From: Rothia sp. SD9660Na
Lineage (GTDB): Bacteria > Actinomycetota > Actinomycetes > Actinomycetales > Micrococcaceae
NCBI RefSeq assembly: GCF_030064065.1
Contig: NZ_CP125946.1
Coordinates: 248,001 to 312,000, forward strand
DNA length: 64,000 nucleotides
Reading direction: 5' to 3'
A model generated the notes under the pieces. The model saw only the letters and a program-made list of their open reading frames with translations. It was not told where the DNA came from and did not search any database. Shown one piece after another: positions 54,384 through 62,921 of this stretch (positions within the stretch are counted from its first letter, which is position 1; the number at the start of each line of letters is the position of its first letter). Position numbers and translations under genes: made by a program.

Positions 54384-54846
54384 GCAGCACACGGTAACCT
54401 CGCTGGCCCCGCTGGAAGTTCAACCTGATGGCTAAAAACCAATGGAACAAGTGTGAACATAGTGAGGCTCCCGCCGGTTAGGGCGGGAGCCTCACAACGC
54501 CAAGGTACGAAACCTGGAGCATAATCCGAATTATCTCCCCCAAGAAATCCGAATCTATGGGCGCTGAGCCCACATAGGTTCAGGTCTCGTAGGTTACCTT
54601 ATGCCCTTGAAGTGCCTCCCCTTATAATCTCTGGGTCAGTCCCCCAACGTCGCCAGAACACCGAGTCCCCCGACTCAATGCAAGAAGCATTCAAGGTACT
54701 TAAATTTTAGCTGAGCCCAGCAGCCGCTGTATGTCCTCATATAGGGCGACACTAGGGCATAAGCTGTGGGCAGTAGCCTGGCTGCTTCCCTCAAAATGCC
54801 CACAAGACTGCCCCACCAAAGGTGGAATCTCCAGACTATGTAAGCC
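54384..54846. other. Gene-free stretch with a perfect 14-bp hairpin
   Basis: About 460 nt without a convincing gene. At 54462-54475 and 54482-54495 lies a perfect 14-bp stem with a 6-nt loop, without T run. Short frames exist but have no ribosome-binding site and unusual codon use. It may hold decayed coding DNA or a small RNA; I can name neither. Confidence 0.4.
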
Positions 54847-55863
54847 CTAGAAACGCTCAATCACACCGGTCTGCGAAATCTCAATGGCGCTAGGCTCTTC
54901 GTCCTCTGAGTTGCCGTCATGCACCAGCATCACGGCGGTCTGGTCGTCGGCAGGGAAGGCACGCACCGTGATAGTACCGCCTGACGCGTTATCAAAAAGA
55001 TCGACCGTGCACTGGGTAAGGGCCAGCGAGACACGGGAAGGTAGGGCCGAGCCGCGCTCGTCCAGAATATCGACCTTGACCCCGCGCTGGCGGGCCAGCC
55101 AGGCGGCGTCCAGAATCTCCTTGTTCACGATGTAGCGGCCACGAATCGTATCGCGCAGCTGGGCCTCTGTGAAGCGGAATTCGTCCATCTCGGTGCGGGT
55201 CACCGGTGACTCGTTATAGGCGATACGGTGCAGCATATCCTCGGTCAGGGCCCGGACCTCTTGCACACGTTGGGTGGCAATAGCGCCCATATCGGCCTCT
55301 TCGGCGCGCCCGGCATCCGCGATAATGCGCATACCGCGGGCCTGCCTGGTCTTAGAGACCGCCTGCTCAATCTGCTTGGGCACAATCATGCTCACCAGCA
55401 TGAGCAGGAAGGGGATGGCGAACTCGGTAGAGAGGGTCAGGCGAGTATCGAAATAGTTGGTGTGCCAACTCAGCACCAGCACCACAAAGCCACAAAAGAA
55501 GAGCCAGCCGAAGAAGGTATGGCGGCGCAGAACCAGCCCCGCAGCCAGCAGGGTGTAGGCCATGAGGGGCCAGGAGAGATTGGAGAAGGTAATCGAGTGG
55601 CTGATGGCACTCAGGGTGGTATCGACCGAGTTGAGGGTGAGCACCATGATGATGGGCATCATGACGTCGGGCAGAGCCAGGCGCTTGGTGGGCAGGAAGA
55701 CCGGCAGCGCCGCTAACGCGTAGAGACTCAGCAGGATAGCCCAGTGGGGGGCCCGGGTGACGGTATAGTGGTCGTACCAGAAGAAGAAAGACCCCAGAAT
55801 CAGCAGGGTGACGGTGCCCAGAATGAGGGTGAGGATGCGGGAGCGGTAGTACTTAGCCAGCAT
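54847..55863 (-). CDS. Membrane protein partner of a histidine kinase
   Basis: A 338-residue protein with about six membrane helices (residues 8-165), then a soluble part starting with an Arg/Ala-rich linker. The soluble part has helical regions (EVRALTEDMLHRIAYNE) and a region (LRDTIRGRYIVNKEILDAAW) that looks like a much degenerated kinase ATPase domain: the N- and G-box motifs are absent. It overlaps the kinase gene by 11 nt, so the two are made together. I infer a sensory or inactive kinase-like partner forming a complex with the kinase at 55853. Confidence 0.7.
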   Translation of the reverse strand: MLAKYYRSRILTLILGTVTLLILGSFFFWYDHYTVTRAPHWAILLSLYALAALPVFLPTKRLALPDVMMPIIMVLTLNSVDTTLSAISHSITFSNLSWPLMAYTLLAAGLVLRRHTFFGWLFFCGFVVLVLSWHTNYFDTRLTLSTEFAIPFLLMLVSMIVPKQIEQAVSKTRQARGMRIIADAGRAEEADMGAIATQRVQEVRALTEDMLHRIAYNESPVTRTEMDEFRFTEAQLRDTIRGRYIVNKEILDAAWLARQRGVKVDILDERGSALPSRVSLALTQCTVDLFDNASGGTITVRAFPADDQTAVMLVHDGNSEDEEPSAIEISQTGVIERF

Positions 55864-57076
55864 TGGGTTCCTCGTGGGGCCACTGGACGACGACGCGGGT
55901 GCCCTTCTCGGGGGCGGAGGTAATGGTGACCATACCGCCGGCGTCCTCCATGGAGCGAATCATCGATACGCGCACGCCCAGGCGGCGGAAGTCGATGTCG
56001 CTCATTGAAAAGCCCTGGCCCTTATCGGAAATGGTACACAGAATGTAGGGGCGTACCTCGTCGGCGCGGGTGGAGTTGTAGGGGCGGCGCATCTCGGTGC
56101 GAATCGAGATCTGGGTGGTACGGGTGCCCGAGTGGCGGGCCGAGTTTGACACTGCCTCGGTCACAGCATGGGCGAAGGCCCTAGCTGCGGTGTAGGGCAG
56201 GGTTGAGTCGGGGCTGGCCAGCGGGTGTTTTTCGATGGAGTCGGAGACAAAGCGCAGGCGCTGGTTCCATGGTTCTACGCCCTCGGCAATCTGCTCGGTC
56301 AGGGCCTGGAAGGTGATAGGGCGCTGGGGCTGGGATTTAAGGGCCTCTTCTTCGAGCACGCCGATGGCGCGGCGGGCCAGCAGGCGGGTGCGCTGGGGTA
56401 GTTCACCGGGGTGGCGGCTGGCGTCGAGCAGGGCTGCCATGACGTTATCGTGCACCAGCTTGTCGAAGTCCTGCAGCTCCTTGGCGTAGTCGCGGGAGCG
56501 GTTGAGTAGAAGCTGGGCAGAGAGAGTCTCGTAGTAGGTCTTATCTGATTCGCGGACGGCGTTCAGGGCAAAGCGGGCCAGACCAGCGAGTAGAGCACAA
56601 CAGAAGCCTAAATAGGCAACTCGAATAAGGAGCTCTGTGCCATCGAGCGGGGCTCCTGTGAGCAGGTGAGCTGTCACGGAGCTAGCCACCAGCAGCACCG
56701 GGAAAACGACGCTGTGAATGATGCTCTCGCGCGGGCTCTCTTCGAAGACCGGCACCAGCATGGCGTAGATGCCAAAGAGCCAGGACCAGGGGATAGCTGA
56801 ATTCTCAGCCCCCTCGGTGAAGGGCCACAGGATGTAGGAACCGTAGGCGATGACCAGCATAAAGCTGACCACCTTGGCGGAGACTTCCTTGCGGATGCCG
56901 TTGAACATGAGCAGGGCTGCGTGGGCCACCAGTAGGGGGATAATCGCCAGATACCAGTAGGAATCGCCGCCACGAATCTCGGAGATATTGGCAAGTGACT
57001 GGCAGAGCAGGCCCACCGCAACCAGAGAGTAGATGATTTCCAGGGTGCAGTAGAGGCCGAAGGAGCTCGGGCCCAT
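55853..57076 (-). CDS. Sensor histidine kinase, probably starting upstream at CTG 57199
   Basis: A kinase with about six membrane helices and a soluble part holding the His box-like FDKLVHDNVMAALLDASR and ATPase motifs NSARHSGTRT and DKGQGF. ATG 57076 has no ribosome-binding site. The same frame stays open upstream for 44 more codons to TAA 57209-57211 without any ATG, GTG or TTG. AAGGA lies 6 nt before CTG 57199-57197, so translation may start at CTG, which would add about 41 residues and leave only 24 nt to the regulator gene upstream. Confidence 0.82.
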   Translation of the reverse strand: MGPSSFGLYCTLEIIYSLVAVGLLCQSLANISEIRGGDSYWYLAIIPLLVAHAALLMFNGIRKEVSAKVVSFMLVIAYGSYILWPFTEGAENSAIPWSWLFGIYAMLVPVFEESPRESIIHSVVFPVLLVASSVTAHLLTGAPLDGTELLIRVAYLGFCCALLAGLARFALNAVRESDKTYYETLSAQLLLNRSRDYAKELQDFDKLVHDNVMAALLDASRHPGELPQRTRLLARRAIGVLEEEALKSQPQRPITFQALTEQIAEGVEPWNQRLRFVSDSIEKHPLASPDSTLPYTAARAFAHAVTEAVSNSARHSGTRTTQISIRTEMRRPYNSTRADEVRPYILCTISDKGQGFSMSDIDFRRLGVRVSMIRSMEDAGGMVTITSAPEKGTRVVVQWPHEEPNAG

Positions 57077-57223
57077 CAGGCGCTGCTGCCCGGTAGTGAG
57101 CGAGAGCGACTTGAAGGAGAAAGAACGGATGCGGTCCGCCCGCGACGGTTGTAGCGCGTGGGCTAGGTCCCGGGAGGCGCCGCCGACGGTGGTAGACAGG
57201 GCTCGTCCTTAGGTCTTCGCTTC

Positions 57224-57937
57224 TTAGAGGTTGCGGTCTGCGGTGGAGGTATCTTCCATGGAGTCCACCAGACCATCTTCGATGGCACGAATACGCAGGT
57301 CAATCTTGGTGGGGGCGGGGCGCCCTACACGGGCGTACTTCTCGCGGATGCGGTCGATATTGGTCTTAACAGCGGACTGCTTGATACCCATGCGGCGGGC
57401 TACCTGCACCTGGGCGAAGCCCGAGGCGTAGAGACGCAGGGTTTCCTGCTCGCGGGGTGAGAGGTTAGCACGGGAGAACTCGTGATCACCGTCGATTGCT
57501 GCTGCTAGTTCCTTGGTGACAACGGCCCTACCCTCGGCAATGTTCTTGGCCTCTGCCAGAGCATGTTCCAGGGGCTCTGACTTACGCACCAGGCCCAGGG
57601 CACCAGCCTTGAGGGCCTCACGAATCAGGCCGGGATTCTCGCCGATGCTGAAGATGAGTACCTTGATACCTGCGCGCTGCAAGATATCGACGTTTTCTGA
57701 GGGGCGGGACTTATCTTGCAGAGAAAGGTCAAGGAGTACGACATCGCAGTCGCGCTTGAGCTTGCCCAGGTCTGCTGAGGAAGGATCGGAAAGGCTGCGG
57801 CCCAGGGCGACCAGCAGGTCGGCTGCGGTGGGGGCAGCGGCAACCAGCTCAATTTCGCTCGCGCCTGCTGCGACAGCTCGCATGCCCTCACGGACAACTT
57901 CGTGGTCATCGACAATGCCTACGCGTACTACGCTCAT
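57224..57937 (-). CDS. LuxR/NarL-type response regulator
   Basis: A 237-residue regulator with receiver (VDDHEVV; phospho-acceptor Asp70 in DVVLLDLSLQDKSRP; Lys in LVRKSEP) and a C-terminal helix-turn-helix (LSPREQETLRLYASGFAQVQ). The helix-turn-helix is followed by a longer tail than usual (KIDLRIRAIEDGLVDSMED). The first gene of a three-gene minus-strand cluster with the kinase (55853) and its partner (54847). Confidence 0.92.
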   Translation of the reverse strand: MSVVRVGIVDDHEVVREGMRAVAAGASEIELVAAAPTAADLLVALGRSLSDPSSADLGKLKRDCDVVLLDLSLQDKSRPSENVDILQRAGIKVLIFSIGENPGLIREALKAGALGLVRKSEPLEHALAEAKNIAEGRAVVTKELAAAIDGDHEFSRANLSPREQETLRLYASGFAQVQVARRMGIKQSAVKTNIDRIREKYARVGRPAPTKIDLRIRAIEDGLVDSMEDTSTADRNL

Positions 57938-58117
57938 ATTCCCTACTTACCTCGTGTGCTGGTGCAACCTTCACCTGCGGGTGGTGGCTGCTCGGCGGTT
58001 GCCCTGTAACTGGAGTGCGGTGAGCAGACTGGGGTGTTTTTTCTTACGAAAATATTTTACAGGCAAAGTGTGATTCGTGGGCTGAACTGTGGGTGCTGTG
58101 ACGCGCCTTCACGCCTG

Positions 58118-58975
58118 CTAGCTGGCGCGGGCGTCCGCACCGGTCAGAGTGCGGTGGTAGCGCAGGCCAAGCCCGCCCCCGGCGAGGGCTGCAAGAAGAG
58201 CCAGGACGCCGGCCGCCAGGGCGGTGAGGGCACCGATTGCCACATCTGGGGATAGTAGCGGTTGCAGGGCGTAGCTGGGGGTCAGCGGGTGGGCTAGCTG
58301 GTCTGTGGCCCAGGTGAGAAGCGTGGCAAGCAGGCTGCCGAGGGCACTGACCGCCAGGACGCCCACAGCCTGCTTACCGGGGGCAAGGGCTGTCATGCGC
58401 GTAGCAGCGTAGCCGCCAAGCCCGAAGGCAAGGGAGAGAACAAGCGCGACCGTGATGAGCCAGGGCAGGGCCTGGGCGCGGCTAGCGGGTGCAGTGACCG
58501 CCAGAACCGTCTCGGTCAGGCCGCTGTAGGTAGATACTCCCAGCAGTCCCATGAGAGTTCGAGCTAGGGCCAGGCCCCCGGTGGTCAAACCGTAGGCAAC
58601 CAGCGCACCACAGAAAGCTGGAATGAACTGAACCCGCTTCAGCGCGGACGCCGTCGCACCCAGATTCGCTGCCGGGCGGGCGGACGCCGGTACCGCCCGC
58701 AGAGGCTGGGCAGGAGTTGTCGGTTCAGCAGAATAAACCTGCTGCGTGGGCTGGGGTTGTACCTGGGGCGGTGCGGTCTGCTGGTGGTTCTGCTCTGCGG
58801 GCGGGACGCGCTGGTAGCGGGTAGCCGAGACCCCGGCGTCCGCAGGGGTGGACGCCGGGGTGCTGTCAGCGTCCTGCCCGAAGGTACGCGGGTCGAGCAC
58901 CCGGGTGGGGTCGGAGTCCTCAAAGACTGCGTCCCACTCATCAAAATCACGGCGGTTTTTAGGCTGGTCGGTCAC
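58118..58975 (-). CDS. Conserved membrane protein with long Pro/Gln-rich N-terminus
   Basis: A 285-residue protein. The first ~115 residues are cytoplasmic, low-complexity and rich in P, Q, T and A, beginning with RRDFDEWDAVFEDSDPTRVL. Four or five membrane helices follow. GTG 58975 follows GAAAGGGG. The 3' half carries several GCGGACGCC motifs. No function assigned. Confidence 0.72.
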   Translation of the reverse strand: MTDQPKNRRDFDEWDAVFEDSDPTRVLDPRTFGQDADSTPASTPADAGVSATRYQRVPPAEQNHQQTAPPQVQPQPTQQVYSAEPTTPAQPLRAVPASARPAANLGATASALKRVQFIPAFCGALVAYGLTTGGLALARTLMGLLGVSTYSGLTETVLAVTAPASRAQALPWLITVALVLSLAFGLGGYAATRMTALAPGKQAVGVLAVSALGSLLATLLTWATDQLAHPLTPSYALQPLLSPDVAIGALTALAAGVLALLAALAGGGLGLRYHRTLTGADARAS

Positions 58976-59003
58976 CGGCAGCGCCCCTTTCTACAAAAAA
59001 TAC

Positions 59004-59645
59004 TTACGCCAGCCCCAGAGCCTGGGGGCTGTACTGGTGGACCGGGTCGGTGGGGCGCTCATCGGCATTCACATACTTGATAACCCGTGCAGGGTTGCCG
59101 ACAGCCACAGCGTTGGCCGGAACATCCTTGGTCACCACGGCTCCGGCCCCAATCACGGCGTTCTCGCCCACGGTGATGCCGGGGCAGAGGATAGCTCCGC
59201 CACCGATCCAGACGTTGCGCTCCACCGTAATGGGCAGACCTCCCTCCCATAGGGCCTCACGGTCTACCGGATTCAGCGGGTGAGTGGGGGTTAAGAACTG
59301 TACGTTGGGGCCCACCAGGACGGCATCGCCAAAGGTAATGGGGGCAACGTCCAGAAAAACACAGCCAAAGTTAAAGAAACACCCCGCACCGATATGGGTG
59401 TTCACTCCATAATCAAAGGAGACCGCAGGGCGAACCATCGACCCCTCACCAAGCGACCCCACAATCTGGGCCAGCACTTCCTGCTTGCGGCTATCGCGGG
59501 CCCGGTACAGTCGGGTGTACTCCTCAACCAGCTCCACCACACGGTAATGGGTATCGGCACACTCCTGGTCGGGGCGGTAGGCAAAGCCCGCCGTCATCTG
59601 TTCAAAGACGCTCTTGCCGGCGCGCAGTTCATCCCAGTTCGTCAT
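59004..59645 (-). CDS. maa: Maltose/galactoside O-acetyltransferase family protein
   Basis: A 213-residue left-handed beta-helix acetyltransferase that transfers acetyl from acetyl-CoA to sugars. Hexapeptide repeats (IGAGCFFNFGC, VLVGPNVQFLTPTHPL with the catalytic His, VWIGGGAILCPGITVGENAV, IGAGAVVTKDVP) are clear. ATG 59645 (MTNWDELRAG) follows GGGAGC; ATG 59657 would overlap that site. It overlaps the small gene at 59642 by 4 nt. Confidence 0.88.
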   Translation of the reverse strand: MTNWDELRAGKSVFEQMTAGFAYRPDQECADTHYRVVELVEEYTRLYRARDSRKQEVLAQIVGSLGEGSMVRPAVSFDYGVNTHIGAGCFFNFGCVFLDVAPITFGDAVLVGPNVQFLTPTHPLNPVDREALWEGGLPITVERNVWIGGGAILCPGITVGENAVIGAGAVVTKDVPANAVAVGNPARVIKYVNADERPTDPVHQYSPQALGLA

Positions 59646-59797
59646 GCTAGCTCCCATACATCAGGGTCATTAGAGCAATAATCGCCCAGACCAACCCCGA
59701 TTGCAATGAGACCGGCAATAATCATGCGCTTGTTAATCTCTCGCATGAGCCTCCGGAATTCTTCGGGGCTAATATCGTCATTTCTACGTCGAGCCAT
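59642..59797 (-). CDS. Small membrane protein, 51 residues
   Basis: Begins at ATG 59797 with MARRRNDDISPEEFRRLMRE, then one hydrophobic segment (about residues 27-40). Its end overlaps the acetyltransferase start by 4 nt, so it is probably co-translated with it. It is divergent from fadD at 59845. No family known. Confidence 0.55.
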   Translation of the reverse strand: MARRRNDDISPEEFRRLMREINKRMIIAGLIAIGVGLGDYCSNDPDVWELA

Positions 59798-59844
59798 ACC
59801 CCTAAGTATGTCAGCTTCACCGCCCCTATGGCACAATCGTGTGT

Positions 59845-61569
59845 ATGCAGTCAGCCGAAAATTCACCCCAGACCGACACCGACTTCCCCTTGGCCCACCG
59901 CCCCTGGGTCAAGAACTACAGGTCAGAAAGCAACAGAGACGTTGCCCTACCTGAAACCTCACTCAGCCACCTCATGGCAGAAGCAGTGCGTACCGTACCG
60001 CAGAAAATCGCCCTCGAATTCTTCGGCTCCACCACCACCTACGGTGAACTGGGCGACCAAATCCTGCGCGTTGCCGAAGGCCTGCGCAAAGCCGGCATCC
60101 AGCACGGCGACCGCGTCGCCCTGGTTCTCCCTAACTGCCCCCAGCACATCGTGGCCTTCTACGCGATCCTGCGCCTGGGCGCTGTAGTAGTAGAACACAA
60201 CCCCCTCTACACCTCCGCCGAACTACGCCACATGTTCGAAGACCACGGCGCGAAAGCAGCCATCGTCTGGGACAAAATCGCAGATAATATCACCTCCCTG
60301 CCCACCGACATCCGCCCCAAGAACATCTACGCGGTCAACATGATCGAAGAAATGCCCTTCACCATGCGCACCGCCCTCAAACTGCCCATCGGCAAGCTCA
60401 AAGAATCCCGCGAAAAACTTGAAGGCACCGCCCGCGGCACCACCCCCTGGCGCCAGTTCATGAAGAACCAGCCCCTAGCCGCCAACCACCACCGCCCTAC
60501 CGCCCACGACCTGGCACTACTGCAATACACCTCGGGTACCACCGGCCTGCCCAAGGGCGTCATGCTCACCCACCGCAACCTCGAATCAAACGGCCGCATG
60601 GGTGAAGAGTGGATCCAGCCCGGCAACGACGAGGTCATCTACGCCGTCCTGCCCCTCTTCCACGCCTACGGCATGACCCTGGGGCAGACCATCGCGGCAG
60701 TGTGTAAGGCACGCCTGGTGCTCTTCCCCACCGTAGACATGGACCTGATCTTCCGGGCCATGAAGCGCACTACCCCCACCATTTTGCCCGCAGTTCCCCC
60801 GGTCTACCGCCGCATGCTTGATGAGGCCAAGAAACGCAACGTCTCTTTGCAGGGTATCCGTTATGCTGTCTCTGGTGCTATGCATCTGCCCACCGAACTC
60901 GTCGCAGAATGGGAAGAAGCCACCGGGGGCCTGCTCGTAGAGGGCTACGGCCTCTCAGAATGCTCCCCCCTCGTCTCCTGCAACCCACTGAACTCCAGCC
61001 GCCAAGCCGGTTCCATTGGCGTGCCCTTCCCCTCAACAGATATCCGCGTGGTCAACCCAGACACTCTCGAAGATGTACCTGACGGCGCCGAAGGTGAACT
61101 GCTGGTACGCGGCCCCCAGGTCATGCGCGGCTACTGGAAGCGCGGCGAAGACACCAGCAAGACTCTGCTCCCCGGAGGCTGGCTACGCACCGGCGACATT
61201 GTGCGCCTGGACCACGAATACTTCATCGAAATCGTCGACCGCATCAAGGAAGTCATTATCACCGGCGGCTTCAACGTCTCACCCACCGAGGTTGAAAACG
61301 TACTCAAACAGCACGACTCGGTAGCGGACTGCGCCGTTGTTGGCCTGCCCGATGGCTCAGGCGGTGAAAAGGTTACCGCGGCAATCATCCCTGCCGAGGG
61401 CCACGCCATCGACCCCGAAGAGCTCAAACAGCACTGCTACGAGCGCCTGACCCGCTACAAGGTGCCCAAGAACTACTACGAGGTCGAGGAGCTGCCCCGC
61501 TCCATGCTGGGCAAGACCCTGCGCCGTAAGGTGCGCGAAAGCCTCGAAGCTAAGTACAGCAAAGCTTAG
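59845..61569 (+). CDS. fadD: Long-chain fatty-acid-CoA ligase
   Basis: A 574-residue acyl-CoA synthetase that activates fatty acids to CoA esters through an acyl-adenylate. It has the P-loop YTSGTTGLPKG (about residue 227), GYGLSECSPL, the A8 motif WLRTGDIVRLD and DRIKEVIITGGFNVSP, and the C-terminal Lys (SMLGKTLRR). CACAAT lies 7 nt before ATG 59845, a leaderless pattern; an in-frame GTG lies at 59839. Confidence 0.93.
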   Translation: MQSAENSPQTDTDFPLAHRPWVKNYRSESNRDVALPETSLSHLMAEAVRTVPQKIALEFFGSTTTYGELGDQILRVAEGLRKAGIQHGDRVALVLPNCPQHIVAFYAILRLGAVVVEHNPLYTSAELRHMFEDHGAKAAIVWDKIADNITSLPTDIRPKNIYAVNMIEEMPFTMRTALKLPIGKLKESREKLEGTARGTTPWRQFMKNQPLAANHHRPTAHDLALLQYTSGTTGLPKGVMLTHRNLESNGRMGEEWIQPGNDEVIYAVLPLFHAYGMTLGQTIAAVCKARLVLFPTVDMDLIFRAMKRTTPTILPAVPPVYRRMLDEAKKRNVSLQGIRYAVSGAMHLPTELVAEWEEATGGLLVEGYGLSECSPLVSCNPLNSSRQAGSIGVPFPSTDIRVVNPDTLEDVPDGAEGELLVRGPQVMRGYWKRGEDTSKTLLPGGWLRTGDIVRLDHEYFIEIVDRIKEVIITGGFNVSPTEVENVLKQHDSVADCAVVGLPDGSGGEKVTAAIIPAEGHAIDPEELKQHCYERLTRYKVPKNYYEVEELPRSMLGKTLRRKVRESLEAKYSKA

Positions 61570-61579
61570 CCAAAATATT

Positions 61580-61690
61580 AGGTTTAGCAGGCTCACACTC
61601 GCTACCGACCCTCTCGCCGGTTCGCTTCGCTCACAAGGCGATTCACGCCAGCCGCCGAGCCAGCAGCTTCGCTGTGAGCCTGCTAAACCT
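61580..61690. repeat. Large intergenic palindrome, family copy B
   Basis: Perfect 18-bp arms AGGTTTAGCAGGCTCACA (61580-61597) and their complement (61673-61690) around a 75-nt interior. The interior contains CTCTCGCCGGTTCGCT, shared with the complement of copy A (41816-41835) at 18 of 20 positions in a slightly longer window. AGCGAGTGTGAGCCTGC (complement strand) matches copy C with one mismatch. It lies between fadD and nagA and may also end both transcripts. Confidence 0.85.
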
Positions 61691-61716
61691 ATGAGTAAAA
61701 GCTCAACATACAAGAG

Positions 61717-62847
61717 CTAACCTCGTAGCACGCCCTGCAGGGAGCCGTCCGGCCCCAGCAGGGCGTAGCTGTGTGTGTCCTGCGCTAGGCCAAGGGCAGC
61801 AGCGGGGACGCCGGTGGCAGCCCGGGCCGCTTCTGCCAGGGGAATCCCGAAAGCGACAGCTTGCTCTACTGCCCGCGCCAGGGTGAGCGTGCTGCCGGCA
61901 ATCGTCTCGGTGCCCTTGATCCGGGCAACGGAATCCTGCACCTCTACCGCTAAAGAACCTAGCCGGTAGGGGCCGTCCGCGCACCCGGCGGCAGCCATCG
62001 CGTCCGTCACCAGGGCTACCCGACCGGGGGCAAGCGAGAAGGCCGCCCGCACCATAGGTCCGTGCACATGAACCCCATCGCAAATAAGCTCCAGGGTCAC
62101 GTGCGGGCTATCAGCTGCGGCGGCAACCGGGCCGGGCTGGCGATGGTGTAGAGGGCGCATGGCGTTGTAGGTGTGGGTCAGCAGAGAGGCACCCTCATCG
62201 AAAGCGGCCTTGGCCTGTTCATAGGTGGCGTCCGTATGCCCTACAGCAACCCGGATACCCAGCTCCATACAGCGCCGCAGAGTAGCTAGGCCGGGGTCGG
62301 TCTCGGGAGCCAGAGTGATCTGTAGGAGCTTACCTTCAGAGGCATCCCAGAGCTGTTCAAGGGCGTCGGGCGTGGGCACCTTGAGAGTCTCGGGGGCGTG
62401 GGCACCCTTGTGGGCGGGAGAGATAAAGGGCCCCTCAGCGTGAAACCCGTGCAGGGCGGCCTGCCCCGGCACCTGCCGACCTATCAAGGGGAGCAGAGCC
62501 TTCATGGTGGCCTGCATCTGCTCCAGGGGATTAGAGACCAGGGACGCTACCAGGGCGGACGTCCCCGCCTGCCCGTGCACGCGCAGGGCGGCAGCTACAT
62601 TGGGGGCATCCTCAAAAGCTGTGCCGCCCCCGCCATGGCAATGAATATCGGTAAATCCCGGGGCTAGGACCCAGCCTCCCGCATCGCGCACCTCAGCCTG
62701 GGCCAGCTGGTCGGCACCTAGCTGCTGCTTCCAGGTTTCACCCTCACCGGCAGCCAGCAGGTGCTCGCCTTCTACTAGGGCCCAGCCGGTGGAGGTGGCC
62801 GGTGAGGTGAGTCGGGTCAGGGAATGAAAAAGAAAAGTGCGCGGCAT
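61717..62847 (-). CDS. nagA: N-acetylglucosamine-6-phosphate deacetylase
   Basis: NagA removes acetate from GlcNAc-6-phosphate, giving glucosamine-6-phosphate for NagB. The 376-residue amidohydrolase has FTDIHCHGGGG, FHAEGPFISPAHKGAH, VGHTDATYEQA (metal/substrate His) and VTDAMAAAG (catalytic Asp). It is divergent from nagB, with 74 nt between start codons. Confidence 0.94.
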   Translation of the reverse strand: MPRTFLFHSLTRLTSPATSTGWALVEGEHLLAAGEGETWKQQLGADQLAQAEVRDAGGWVLAPGFTDIHCHGGGGTAFEDAPNVAAALRVHGQAGTSALVASLVSNPLEQMQATMKALLPLIGRQVPGQAALHGFHAEGPFISPAHKGAHAPETLKVPTPDALEQLWDASEGKLLQITLAPETDPGLATLRRCMELGIRVAVGHTDATYEQAKAAFDEGASLLTHTYNAMRPLHHRQPGPVAAAADSPHVTLELICDGVHVHGPMVRAAFSLAPGRVALVTDAMAAAGCADGPYRLGSLAVEVQDSVARIKGTETIAGSTLTLARAVEQAVAFGIPLAEAARAATGVPAAALGLAQDTHSYALLGPDGSLQGVLRG

Positions 62848-62861
62848 AGGGGGCCCCTTAT

Positions 62862-62921
62862 CAATACGTCATATTGTTGTGCTGGTGGGTATTTATACAT
62901 ATATTTTCGTACTATATTCTT
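62862..62921. promoter_or_regulatory. nagA/nagB divergent promoter with candidate operator
   Basis: This very AT-rich 60 nt holds CAATA (62862-62866) / TATTG (62872-62876), a 5-bp palindrome. A -10-like TACTAT (62910-62915) lies 6 nt before the nagB ATG. No DasR-type consensus (ACTGGTCTAGACCA) is present, so the regulator is unknown. Confidence 0.45.

Noticed and set aside
54760..54830. SRP (4.5S) RNA-like GGAAGCAGCC on the minus strand
   Set aside because: Only the short signature is present; the opposite strand of the conserved loop (CAGG side) and the long flanking stem are missing.
54675..54860. 61-codon minus-strand frame after the E2 gene
   Set aside because: Overlaps the end of the 54847 gene, has no ribosome-binding site, and uses codons unlike the neighbours.
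62874..62921. N-terminal extension of nagB
   Set aside because: The extra 16 residues are hydrophobic and unlike the family, and the promoter-like TACTAT falls inside this stretch.
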